Shown: positions 34,101 through 40,071 of the stretch, in pieces
How positions within the stretch are numbered: the stretch's first letter is position 1
How the letters are laid out: every line of letters starts with the position of its first letter
Origin: an uncultured Clostridia bacterium
GTDB taxonomy: Bacteria; Bacillota; Clostridia; Christensenellales; UBA1242
Assembly (NCBI GenBank): GCA_948434855.1
Contig: CAOJFR010000008.1
Coordinates: 1-40,071 of the forward strand
Length of the DNA stretch: 40,071 nt
Direction of reading: 5' to 3'
Translations under genes and position numbers: made by a program
Notes under the pieces: generated by a model
Seen by the model: the letters and a program-made list of their open reading frames with translations, nothing else
The model's database searches: none
Told to the model about the DNA's origin: nothing

Positions 34101-34449
34101 CTGTTCCCATTTCTGAAAAATTGTAGTATTCTTGTCTTTGAACCATTAATGACAATTCTAGGGCTTTGCTTGAAGAATATATCCAGCAAAGGTCTGAAGT
34201 CATTTGGTTCTCTGAAAAAATTGGATAATGATCTAATAAGCTATAGTCCGCCTCTGGTAAGCCACCATTTTCTAGCAAATGTTTTATGTAGGCATCTGAA
34301 TCTATAAAACTTACTGCTGACGAACTTTTGTTTGAATTGTTTTTATTTTGGCTCGTCCATACCTTTGCAGTGGAAAAGATAGTCGCAAAACATACGGCTA
34401 TGGTTCCAGACACAAAAAATAATTTTTTTAATAGATTTTTTATTTTCAT
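31111..34449 (-). CDS. Papain-family (C1) cysteine protease, cell-surface, with InlB-like and MBG-like domains
   Basis: The 1112-aa exported protein has a signal peptide (residues about 8-31). Its protease domain contains the C1 active-site pattern ENQMTSDLCWIYSSSKALE (Gln82 and Cys88), His260 in KQPHAVCIVGWD, and Asn277 in GWIALNSWGR. The long C-terminal part contains beta modules, one InlB-type repeat (about 600-665, with EFLGWYLDAEY and VLYAKW), and MBG-like domains (KITGINNSNYIF, TISKARAKIIF type). It ends with a membrane span (WLFITIISVSVIVVAYFVL) and a basic tail, so the protease is displayed outside and anchored at the C terminus. The true start is uncertain: I prefer the ATG at 34449 because of the signal peptide and a promoter 14 nt upstream; the ATG at 34494 would overlap the -35 box. 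Confidence 0.88.
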   Translation of the reverse strand: MKIKNLLKKLFFVSGTIAVCFATIFSTAKVWTSQNKNNSNKSSSAVSFIDSDAYIKHLLENGGLPEADYSLLDHYPIFSENQMTSDLCWIYSSSKALELSLMVQRQEYYNFSEMGTALLGNLNGINNINDTGDFKKYNMITQNYGVIHGSDLSNDSFIDINNDNAKNYNSVKENADKTFMENIKPILISEDVFFGSRSQEERILILKQYIVEFGGFYSGLRTGKISYSDNSYTEILPDPNKPNSPLDNITSPDKAIKQPHAVCIVGWDEKKGWIALNSWGRSALDYETFYIPYDVGHVYETASGYICLEGNSVSLTNSSAKAFSQEILTGSNSLKNLFVSGEEISLSYKISDKIEFDEVYVNIFSGEQNVTNSFSLDFSEDKIFNLSSLPEKQESYASEYTIRFYANEKLFSMASFYVYSGTELSYVELVKGNTSVDSIQLNNTLSSGKSVATYLVSSGGISDVDFKLNIAILETMQADSNVTAVAGKVYETNFTSGDVSNKQENSSISLSINPQLTGTQCQYTVSIYGLTKNNAGKLIEFSIVLTSLKTGCETEYNFKFFISTNQSATTASLNSIAYELNGGKNSKQNITRYPNYQQESSMTEFLLEAPTREDSAEFLGWYLDAEYKNAISKISQELAGDIVLYAKWKEEEKSYFSLNFEISSLLGYGETAETEYSVEDIITYGDSVNLTLSYLPNTAILSGYNFHAKYHYYLDGKEVSSATLNEAGDTKINNSFKNLSSGQHKATINVIMVISRSFSVSLTKEISFSVSQKLLSAEKTEFEYKYDRTYHTPKLNLVGVLSEDDGVVANLQPLEEKNNISEKDVGIYEYKITGINNSNYIFAEENIVVMKITQADFFINFTVGSVLTYIGAPQKLTYNQTNTGDDLVEVRFSYYRVGSSAEISSSDFKNVGTYKVVPSIASKNYKLTSSEEYIFSITKARAKIIFNDIEERYTVAPNNRKKITYKIEGLVGSDTASCLNINSYSDGLSAKNSGSYPITGSCTSDNYDVTIVNGTYKILGYYRVYYTLPNGKVYEEIVDDGFNPKGISKEIYKKPFLSKLVYDKELVQGDGDLVVKVSYVSYTWLFITIISVSVIVVAYFVLTRQIRRMKNR

Positions 34450-34462
34450 TTTTATAGTTTTA

Positions 34463-34491
34463 AGTTTACATTTGCTGAAACTTTTTGTCAA
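34463..34491 (-). promoter_or_regulatory. Promoter of the papain-like protease gene
   Basis: On the minus strand TTGACA (34486-34491), 17 bp and TAAACT (34463-34468), 13 nt before the ATG at 34449. The predicted leader is only about 6-7 nt and has no Shine-Dalgarno, so initiation is near-leaderless. Confidence 0.55.
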
Positions 34492-34563
34492 CATAATAAA
34501 TATTTATATTTATTAGCGTGGCTTTTTATGGAAATAAAAATTCACCCTATCTATTAAATTTAT

Positions 34564-34592
34564 TTTACAAACCATATTAAAATTTTTATTAT
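34564..34592 (+). promoter_or_regulatory. Promoter of the zinc-ribbon membrane protein gene
   Basis: TTTACA (34564-34569), 17 bp and TATTAT (34587-34592), followed by GAGAGAGG and the ATG at 34614. Confidence 0.5.
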
Positions 34593-34613
34593 ATTTATTA
34601 TAGAGAGAGGCGT

Positions 34614-36311
34614 ATGTCGGAAATTAATTTGAAATGTAAAAATTGTGGTGCTGCCATGCAGGTTGATAAAAATGCAAAAATGATAACCTGCATTCATTGT
34701 GGTGCAAGCCACCTTTTGAGTGAAATTTTGGATGAAAAAGATTTTGCCTTTTTGGAAAAGTTTAATGCTGAAGAACTTGAAAACAAACTTTTGTTTAATG
34801 ATGCAATTAAGCAGGGCGAGACTTTTCTTTTTAAGGCAGAGTATTCTAAGGCGGAAGAAGCTTTTAAGCTTGCAATTTCTTATGATGAAAATAATTATAA
34901 GGGATATCTTGGAGTTGTTAAAGCCAAGACCTCAAACTTTAACAAACTTCCTTCTTCTAGTGACTATGAAGAATATGCTAAGTCTGCACTTAAGTTTGCT
35001 GATAACGATGATTATGTTTATGTTAAAAATGAATTAAGCAAGATTTCTATACTTAAAGAAGAAACTAATAATTTAAAGAAAATTCAAGAATCTAAAACCG
35101 AAAAGGAAAAACATATTGAGGCAGGCAGGCGAATTAAGGTTAACTTTTTTTCTAAACTCGCCTATTTCTTGACCGGCTTTATTGCAGTGGTTGTGCTTAT
35201 TGGTCTTGTTGTTTCAACTATTATTAAAGACAAAGAGAAACACGATATTCCAGCAACTATTGAAATTTGTTCTGTGGATGAATTTTTAAATTTTGCCTCT
35301 AACGAAAAGTATTTTAAATCTACTATCATTTTAAAAAATGACCTTGACTTTAATGGCAAAACTATTGAGCCTATTGGAAAAGATAAATTTTTTTCAGGAG
35401 CTTTTCGTGGAAACGGATATTTTATTAAAAACCTAAATATCTCTAAATCTAAGCCTGAAGACAACTGCTTTATTGGTCTTTTTGCAAAACTTGACGGCGC
35501 AAAAATTTCTGGAATTAAACTTGAAAATGTGAGCGTTGTTTATGAAAACACTAGTTCTACAAAAAATCCTTTATTGATTAGCACTGGAATTCTTGCGGGG
35601 TATGCAAAAAATACTGACATTTCTAACTGCGAAATTGATGAAACCTGCAAGATTAAAATTTTGAACTCTTACTCTTCTATTATTGCAGGTGGTGTTATTG
35701 GCGAACTTGATTCTTCTAGCATTAAAGTTAGCTATGCTAATTCTCTGATTGAAATTAATGAAAATGATAATGACAAATCTCAACACCTTATTGGTGGGCT
35801 TGTTGGATATTTAAACGACTCTTCTATAACTGCAAGCTATTGTTCAAGCATAATTAAAACTGACATAAACTTTAATAGTGAATCTGAAACTATAATTTAT
35901 GTTTCTGGCATTGCAGGAACTTCTACATTTAAATCTGTTGATTCAAAAATTTCTCACTGCTTCTTTTCTGGAAGTATTGACGCAGGAACTTTGAGTTTAA
36001 ACAAAACCATTAACATTGCTTCAATTTCTTGCTTTGACCAAACTGTGAACACCAGCAAAGTTTATACTAATTTTTCACTTTTTGATGATGGCAACTTTGT
36101 GCTTGACGGAAATAACCTTTTAGTTTCTGATATTTCTGATTTTTCAAGCGAAGACTATTCTGTTCCACTAAACAAAGAGGCTCTTATTGAAAAAATTGGT
36201 GAACTTTTTTCTTCAGAAAAATGGGAAAATTTAAATTCTTTAAAACCAACTATTAAGTCAAACAAAAACGCATCAACTGAAAATGATGCGTTTTTATTTT
36301 TTTTATATTAA
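34614..36311 (+). CDS. Zinc-ribbon / TPR-like / single-span membrane protein with extracellular GLUG-like beta-helix
   Basis: The 565-aa protein has four visible parts. A zinc ribbon (C8-x2-C11 ... C26-x2-C29) opens the protein. A TPR-like helical region (about 55-150) has AEYSKAEEAFKLAISYDEN. One membrane span lies at about 182-204 (LAYFLTGFIAVVVLIGLVV). The outer region consists of GLUG-type repeats (FSGAFRGNGYFIKNLNIS, CFIGLFAKLDGAKISGIKL, LIGGLVGYLNDSSITASYC) that probably form a right-handed beta-helix. It would link a cytoplasmic zinc/TPR sensor or scaffold to an adhesin-like surface domain; the family is not named by me. The last about 16 codons run through a terminator hairpin, so the original stop may have been lost. 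The gene is divergent from the papain-like protease. Confidence 0.82.
   Translation: MSEINLKCKNCGAAMQVDKNAKMITCIHCGASHLLSEILDEKDFAFLEKFNAEELENKLLFNDAIKQGETFLFKAEYSKAEEAFKLAISYDENNYKGYLGVVKAKTSNFNKLPSSSDYEEYAKSALKFADNDDYVYVKNELSKISILKEETNNLKKIQESKTEKEKHIEAGRRIKVNFFSKLAYFLTGFIAVVVLIGLVVSTIIKDKEKHDIPATIEICSVDEFLNFASNEKYFKSTIILKNDLDFNGKTIEPIGKDKFFSGAFRGNGYFIKNLNISKSKPEDNCFIGLFAKLDGAKISGIKLENVSVVYENTSSTKNPLLISTGILAGYAKNTDISNCEIDETCKIKILNSYSSIIAGGVIGELDSSSIKVSYANSLIEINENDNDKSQHLIGGLVGYLNDSSITASYCSSIIKTDINFNSESETIIYVSGIAGTSTFKSVDSKISHCFFSGSIDAGTLSLNKTINIASISCFDQTVNTSKVYTNFSLFDDGNFVLDGNNLLVSDISDFSSEDYSVPLNKEALIEKIGELFSSEKWENLNSLKPTIKSNKNASTENDAFLFFLY
36265..36304 (+). terminator. Terminator embedded in the 3' coding end of the zinc-ribbon gene
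   Basis: AAAACGCATCA / TGATGCGTTTT with a short loop, followed by TATTTTTTTT, lies wholly before the TAA at 36309-36311. The stem and T-run are translated as KNASTENDAFLFFLY. Confidence 0.8.
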
Positions 36312-36767
36312 AATTTCATATAATTTTTTTATTGCAAAGCTGACTGCTTTTCGTCTGACAGAATTTCTGTTTCCTGAAAAATGACAAGTGATTGTTGTGA
36401 CACTTTTATTGACACAAAAACCAAAACAAACTGTTCCGACAGGCTTTTCTTTTGTTCCGCCAGAAGGCCCTGCAATTCCGGAAATCCCCACACCAACATT
36501 TGCATTAGCTGCCTCTGCTGCGCCCACTGCCATTTCTGCTGCAACCTTTTCGCTAACTACCCCATGAGTTTTTATGCTGTTTTCACTGACACCACAAAAC
36601 TTTATTTTTGAATTATTTGCATATGTTACAAAACCAGCATCAAAAACTTGAGACGCATTTGAAACACTGACAATTTTGCTTGCTAACATTCCGCCAGTGC
36701 AACTCTCTGCACAGGAAATTTTATAATTAATTTTTATTAATAAATTTACTAATTTTTTTGCTCTCAT
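36303..36767 (-). CDS. pncC: CinA C-terminal-type nicotinamide-nucleotide amidohydrolase
   Basis: The 154-aa protein is the stand-alone amidase domain of the CinA family, which deamidates nicotinamide mononucleotide to nicotinate mononucleotide in NAD recycling. Motifs are CAESCTGGMLA at 19-29, the GVSENSIKTHGVVSE loop, and GISGIAGPSGGTKEKPVGTV near 93-112. The competence-linked N-terminal MoCF domain is absent, which is common. The ATG at 36767 has AGGAG 6 nt upstream. Its 3' end overlaps the convergent zinc-ribbon gene by 9 bp. Confidence 0.93.
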   Translation of the reverse strand: MRAKKLVNLLIKINYKISCAESCTGGMLASKIVSVSNASQVFDAGFVTYANNSKIKFCGVSENSIKTHGVVSEKVAAEMAVGAAEAANANVGVGISGIAGPSGGTKEKPVGTVCFGFCVNKSVTTITCHFSGNRNSVRRKAVSFAIKKLYEILI

Positions 36768-36779
36768 GATTTCTCCTAA

Positions 36780-36837
36780 AATTATTAAAATGTATAAATG
36801 TAGTTTAATTTAATTAAACTTTACATTTTTAATAATT
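36780..36837 (-). terminator. AT-rich dyad after the HAD gene at 36836
   Basis: AATTATTAAAATGTA (36780-36794) pairs with TACATTTTTAATAATT (36822-36837), and the loop itself contains the near-palindrome AGTTTAA ... TTAAACT. Almost the whole 68-bp gap is therefore self-complementary. It may act as a weak terminator of the HAD gene or as an operator for pncC. Confidence 0.4.
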
Positions 36838-37501
36838 AAATTTTATTTTCATTTTCTAGCAAAGTAATTACTTCTGTGAGATTATTTAATTTTTTATATA
36901 TTAATTTTAATACTTCTTTGCTTGGAAGTTTTAAGTCTGGAATTAAGACTGCTTTTATTCCAGCATTTATGGCAGAGAGTAGACCATTTTCTGAATCTTC
37001 AAGGGCTATTGCCTCATCTGCTTTTATGTTTAGCTTCTTTAAGCATTTTAAATAAATTTCAGGATTTGGCTTTGGCTCTTTTACCATATCACCAGAAACT
37101 ATGACATGAAAAGGCTCACTTGAAAAACCTGACTGCTTAAACCTTTCATTAACTCTTTCCATTTTGCTTGATGAAGCTATGGCTAATTTATAGCCCTCTT
37201 TTTGTAAATATTCAACAAGCTCTTTTAGTCCATTTTTTATTTTTAAGCCAGTTTCTTCAACCTCTTTTTTCATATAAAATTTATTTAATTTTCTAAACTT
37301 ATCAGTGTCAAAATTTTGACCCAACCTTTCCTTTAGAATTTGATCTATCTTATCCTGTCTTTTTCCCATGCACTCTATAATTAAAGACTCTGAAACACTG
37401 TAGCCATGGAATTTATTTGTCATAACTACTGAGTTTAACCATAGTTTTTCTGTGTCAAACATGAGTCCATCCATATCAAAAATTATTGCTTTTATACTCA
37501 T
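36836..37501 (-). CDS. HAD-superfamily hydrolase, beta-phosphoglucomutase-like
   Basis: The 221-aa protein has motif I IIFDMDGLMFDTE (D9, D11), a helical cap, motif II LAIASSSKMER, the motif III lysine in VKEPKPNPEIYLK, and motif IV ALEDSENGLLSAINAG. This is the beta-phosphoglucomutase/2-deoxyglucose-6-phosphatase-like group; phosphatase or mutase activity cannot be separated by eye. AAGGA lies about 11 nt before the ATG. It is divergent from the methyltransferase gene. Confidence 0.9.
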   Translation of the reverse strand: MSIKAIIFDMDGLMFDTEKLWLNSVVMTNKFHGYSVSESLIIECMGKRQDKIDQILKERLGQNFDTDKFRKLNKFYMKKEVEETGLKIKNGLKELVEYLQKEGYKLAIASSSKMERVNERFKQSGFSSEPFHVIVSGDMVKEPKPNPEIYLKCLKKLNIKADEAIALEDSENGLLSAINAGIKAVLIPDLKLPSKEVLKLIYKKLNNLTEVITLLENENKI

Positions 37502-37649
37502 AAAATTTTCTATCCTTAAAATATTTTTAGGTTTTTGCTTATGAAAATTATAACACCTAAATTCATTAATGACAACTTTATTTTTCTTTTAAGTTTCTAA
37601 TAACTTTACTTTCTTTTTAAAAAATGTTAATCTTAGCATAGTGAAAAAT

Positions 37650-38417
37650 ATGAATGAACTTGAAAAATATTATTGCAAATTTAATGAAGATAAACGCTTG
37701 CTTTCTCGCCATGGTCAGGTGGAATTTGCTGTGACAAATAAATATATTGATGAAATTATTAACGGTAGAAAAAAACTTAACATTATTGATATTGGTGCTG
37801 GCACTGGAAGATATTCTGTTAGGCTTGCTGAAATGGGACACAATGTTACTGCTGTTGAACTGGTGAAAAAAAATGTAAGCCAAATTAAATTGAAATCTGA
37901 ACTTGTGAAAGCTGAGCAAGGCAATGCACTTTGCCTTAAAGAAAAAGATAATTCTTTTGATATTGCACTTTTGTTTGGTCCAGTCTATCACCTATTTTCT
38001 CATGAAGACAAACTAAAAGCTATTAATGAAGCTAAGCGAGTTGTGAAAACTGGTGGACACATTTTTGTTATGTATTTGATGAATGAATATGCAGTTATTA
38101 CTTATGCTTTTAAAGAAGGTAATTTGCAAAAAGTTATTTCAGAAAATAAGCTAAACGAAAATTTTGAATGCCAAACAAATATTGAAGATTTGTATAGTTA
38201 TGTGAGATGCGAAGAAATTGACAGGCTTGCTTTGGACGCTGGACTTGAAAGACAAAAAATTGTTGCAGTGGATGGTGCAACAGATTATATTCGTCCGACC
38301 CTAAACAAACTCTCTGATGAGGATTTTGAAACTTTTATAAAATATCAAATGAGCATTGCTGAGCGACCAGAACTTCTTGGGGCAAGCTCGCACGTGATGG
38401 ATATTTTAAAAAAATAA
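37650..38417 (+). CDS. Class I SAM-dependent methyltransferase
   Basis: The 255-aa protein has motif I NIIDIGAGTGRYSVRLA near 44-60, the acidic residue after strand 2 (VTAVELV), QGNALCL, FDIALLFGPVYHLF (motif IV), and VVKTGGHIFVMYL (motif V-VI). The substrate is unknown; small-molecule methyltransferases of this type are common. No Shine-Dalgarno is seen. A GTG three codons upstream (37641) is a possible start, but a CATAGT -10-like box overlaps it and ends 7 nt before the ATG at 37650, so a leaderless start is possible though its -35 (TTTTTA) is weak. Confidence 0.85.
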   Translation: MNELEKYYCKFNEDKRLLSRHGQVEFAVTNKYIDEIINGRKKLNIIDIGAGTGRYSVRLAEMGHNVTAVELVKKNVSQIKLKSELVKAEQGNALCLKEKDNSFDIALLFGPVYHLFSHEDKLKAINEAKRVVKTGGHIFVMYLMNEYAVITYAFKEGNLQKVISENKLNENFECQTNIEDLYSYVRCEEIDRLALDAGLERQKIVAVDGATDYIRPTLNKLSDEDFETFIKYQMSIAERPELLGASSHVMDILKK

Positions 38418-38450
38418 AAGCGAGGCAATTTTGCTTCGCTTTTTTAATTT
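38412..38450. terminator. Bidirectional terminator after the methyltransferase gene
   Basis: AAAAGCGAGGCAA pairs with TTGCTTCGCTTTT (one G-U pair) with a minimal loop, followed by a T-rich run. It lies between convergent genes. Confidence 0.85.
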
Positions 38451-38456
38451 TTCTTT

Positions 38457-39191
38457 TTAATCTCTCTCTAGCTCACTTAACTCTTTTTCAATTAAATTTA
38501 GCATTTGTGCAAAATCATTTAACTGATAATCAGAAAAATTATTTATTGCTTCCCTATCTGAATCAGAATATTTATCGTATACTGATGCTACCTCTATCCC
38601 TGCGTTTTTTGCAGACTCTATCCCCATGAGAGAATCTTCTATAACAAGACATTCTTCAGGCTTTACGCCCAACGTGTTCATTACATTTAAATGAATTTCT
38701 GGACTTGGCTTACTCTCTTTGATTTCATCTTTTGTAATTATATAAGAAAAGATATCATCAAAGTTGGCTTCTTTTTTTATGTTTATATTTTCTTCCCTAC
38801 AAATATTGATAAATTCTCTAGTTCCAGTGGTTGCAAGTACTAAAATGAAACCCAAGTTTTTTAACTTGTGCAAAACTTCTGCGGCATTTGGCTTATATTT
38901 TATGTTTTTAAAAAACTCTGAAGATATTTGCCATCTTATACTTTTTATGTCTAGAGCGGAGAGCTGTGAACCACAAATCTCTTTTATATATTCACAATAA
39001 TTTAAGTATATGTCGCCATCATTATATAGTGTTAATATTTTACTTCTGAAATCTTGAATATTAACTATTTCAAAATTTGGATTGCCTGAAACTTCTTTTA
39101 GTAAAATTTCATCAGTTTTATTCCATACCCAAACTGAATCAATTAATGTGCCATCTAAATCAAAAATTATTACTTTTTTATTTTTTAGCAT
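38457..39191 (-). CDS. HAD-superfamily hydrolase, subfamily IA
   Basis: The 244-aa protein has motif I VIIFDLDGTLIDS (D11, D13), a helical cap rich in Asn and Ile, motif II FILVLATTGTREF, the lysine in IKESKPSPEIHLN, and motif IV CLVIEDSLMGIESAKNAG. It is related to the HAD protein at 36836 but clearly divergent. AAGGAA lies 8 nt before the ATG. The substrate is unknown. The 237-bp gap 39192-39428 upstream is AT-rich and holds the terminator of the next gene and a small inverted repeat. Confidence 0.9.
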   Translation of the reverse strand: MLKNKKVIIFDLDGTLIDSVWVWNKTDEILLKEVSGNPNFEIVNIQDFRSKILTLYNDGDIYLNYCEYIKEICGSQLSALDIKSIRWQISSEFFKNIKYKPNAAEVLHKLKNLGFILVLATTGTREFINICREENINIKKEANFDDIFSYIITKDEIKESKPSPEIHLNVMNTLGVKPEECLVIEDSLMGIESAKNAGIEVASVYDKYSDSDREAINNFSDYQLNDFAQMLNLIEKELSELERD

Positions 39192-39310
39192 GACTTGTTC
39201 CTTTTATTAATGTGAATATAATAACATATTAATTTTGAATTGTAAATATGGGAATTTATTATATATTTATTATTTTTAAAAATAATTAAAAATATTTTGT
39301 ATAAAAACTG

Positions 39311-39330
39311 ACCTAGCAACTTGCTAAGCT
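39311..39330. repeat. Short inverted repeat in the HAD-PNPOx gap
   Basis: CCTAGCAA and TTGCTAAG flank a single C, giving 7-8 bp arms with GC content above the surroundings. It could be an operator or a small hairpin; no further evidence. Confidence 0.3.
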
Positions 39331-39392
39331 GAGTATGATTATATTTAACAACGTGGTTCTTGATATATTGATTTATTAATTTTTGCAACAAA

Positions 39393-39422
39393 AAAATCAC
39401 GAACACATTGCTTCGTGATTGG
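39393..39422 (-). terminator. Terminator of the PNPOx-like gene
   Basis: AATCACGAA (39395-39403) pairs with TTCGTGATT (39412-39420). On the minus strand it is followed by a run of T. Confidence 0.85.
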
Positions 39423-39428
39423 CTGTAA

Positions 39429-39842
39429 TTAAAACCTAATATTTTCAATTTTGAAATCGCAATAATATTCAGCTTCTTCTGCTGTAAATTTTAGCACGCA
39501 ATAATCTGGATCGGTTACACCTTTTTTGTAGAAAAGCTTGTCGCCAAATCTCCAAATCTTATCTTTGGTTGGTTGGTCGGTGCAAACTTCCATTGTTCCT
39601 TTAATGCTCAAACCTTGATATTTAAGCCTTCCACGCTTATAGAAATATAAACAAGCCTTGTTATTTTCTAAATATTGCTTTACCTTGTTGCTTGAAGTGT
39701 TGGTTGAAAAATAAATATTATTGCCATCTATTTCTCTTGGAGATAACATTGCCCTTGTTACTGGATAACCGTTTTTATCAACAGATGATATAAAAGCAGT
39801 CTTTTGCTTTTTGATAAATTCAAATAATTTCTCTTTGGTCAT
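39429..39842 (-). CDS. Pyridoxamine 5'-phosphate oxidase-like flavin-binding protein
   Basis: The 137-aa protein is a short split-beta-barrel protein of the PNPOx-like superfamily (general stress protein 26-like). It shows AFISSVDKNGYPVTRAML near 16-33, IYFSTNTSSNKVKQYLENNKACLYFY near 48-73 and IKGTMEVCTD. Such proteins usually bind FMN or F420 and reduce small molecules; the exact substrate is not known. The ATG at 39842 has AGGAG 10 nt upstream and an extended TGC-TATAAT box (39863-39868) on the minus strand. Confidence 0.9.
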   Translation of the reverse strand: MTKEKLFEFIKKQKTAFISSVDKNGYPVTRAMLSPREIDGNNIYFSTNTSSNKVKQYLENNKACLYFYKRGRLKYQGLSIKGTMEVCTDQPTKDKIWRFGDKLFYKKGVTDPDYCVLKFTAEEAEYYCDFKIENIRF

Positions 39843-39862
39843 TTTTCGTTTCTCCTACTTTC

Positions 39863-39868
39863 ATTATA
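39863..39868 (-). promoter_or_regulatory. Extended -10 promoter of the PNPOx-like gene
   Basis: TG-C-TATAAT on the minus strand, 20 nt before the ATG at 39842. No convincing -35 box lies 16-18 bp upstream. Confidence 0.5.
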
Positions 39869-39955
39869 GCACAAGTCTTTGCTGATGCGTATGCTTAACA
39901 GCTAAATAATAAAAAGATCTGTAAAGCCTTAAAAATGGGTATTTTGCATATAAAA

Positions 39956-40000
39956 AAGTTTCAAAGATGTTTCCATTAAAAAAAGACATTTTTGAAACTT
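39956..40000 (-). terminator. Terminator for a minus-strand transcript entering from the right edge
   Basis: AAGTTTCAAAGATGT (39956-39970) pairs with ACATTTTTGAAACTT (39986-40000) over 15 bp with one G-U pair. On the minus strand it is followed by TTTTTT. The transcript it ends lies beyond 40001. The 229 bp from 39843 to the edge contain no credible gene. Confidence 0.75.
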
Positions 40001-40071
40001 ATGTTGGCGGAGAGTTAGAGAGTTTATACAAACCCTAATGATATTTAATTTTACTTAACTAACTTATGCTG

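Noticed and set aside
39185..39448. 87-aa minus-strand open frame upstream of the HAD gene
   Set aside because: It crosses the PNPOx terminator, is AT-driven Lys/Asn/Tyr-rich sequence and has no ribosome binding site.
40005..40071. Complete tRNA-Ser gene
   Set aside because: Only the last ten bases match; no T arm, anticodon arm or long variable arm can be drawn in the remaining sequence, so no tRNA is annotated.

Overview
The window comes from a low-GC (about 30%), densely packed bacterial chromosome that uses the standard bacterial code (TGA is a stop, for example at the end of mntP). An archaeal-type class I lysyl-tRNA synthetase, a flavodoxin/ferredoxin fusion protein, BspA-like leucine-rich surface proteins, a papain-like surface protease and single-membrane-span anchoring with no sign of an outer membrane together suggest an anaerobic, probably host-associated Bacillota (an uncultured Clostridia-like lineage). 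The taxonomic call is inference; no rRNA is present.

Layout. 1-7.7 kb: the 3' end of a surface-anchored protein, class I lysS, two large proteins of unknown function (1250 aa and 407 aa, both with hydrophobic segments), and an unusual 12 x 11-bp tandem array between the second of these and secA. 7.7-12.5 kb: secA, comF, cmk and a small single-span membrane protein. 12.5-19.2 kb: a 1233-aa InlB/BspA-type leucine-rich-repeat surface protein whose apparent promoter carries a run of ten G in its spacer, a 398-aa protein with two RyR-domain-like repeats, and a DUF4874/DUF4832-type extracellular protein. 19.4-21.8 kb: a coupled pair of an extended SDR and an EFR1-type flavodoxin-ferredoxin. 21.9-24.9 kb: a hypothetical protein, an MBL-fold hydrolase lying between tRNA-Asn(GTT) and a 12-bp copy of that tRNA's 3' end, and a HAD phosphatase. 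24.9-31 kb: HD-domain hydrolase, mntP, tsaC/sua5, alpha/beta hydrolase, transglutaminase-like protein and asnS. 31-36.3 kb: a papain-family (C1) surface protease, divergent from a zinc-ribbon/TPR/transmembrane/beta-helix protein. 36.3-39.9 kb: pncC (CinA C-terminal type), two HAD hydrolases, a SAM methyltransferase and a PNPOx-like flavin protein. The right edge holds a terminator preceded by a 10-base tRNA-Ser-like 3' end.

Most genes are single transcription units. Convergent pairs share one hairpin terminator (at about 373, 12542, 17735, 21823, 24915, 27743 and 38416). Two initiation modes coexist. Most genes have an AGGAG-type Shine-Dalgarno sequence. At least four (comF, the 348-aa hypothetical, the HD gene and asnS) have none and instead show a consensus promoter whose -10 box ends exactly 6 nt before the ATG, as expected for leaderless mRNAs.

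No CRISPR array, transposase, integrase or recognisable defence system is visible. The observations most worth follow-up are the poly-G promoter of the LRR surface protein, the recurring leaderless promoter layout, the hierarchical 11/33-bp array at 7469-7600, the tRNA-Asn 3'-end duplication around the MBL gene, and the RyR-like duplicated protein.
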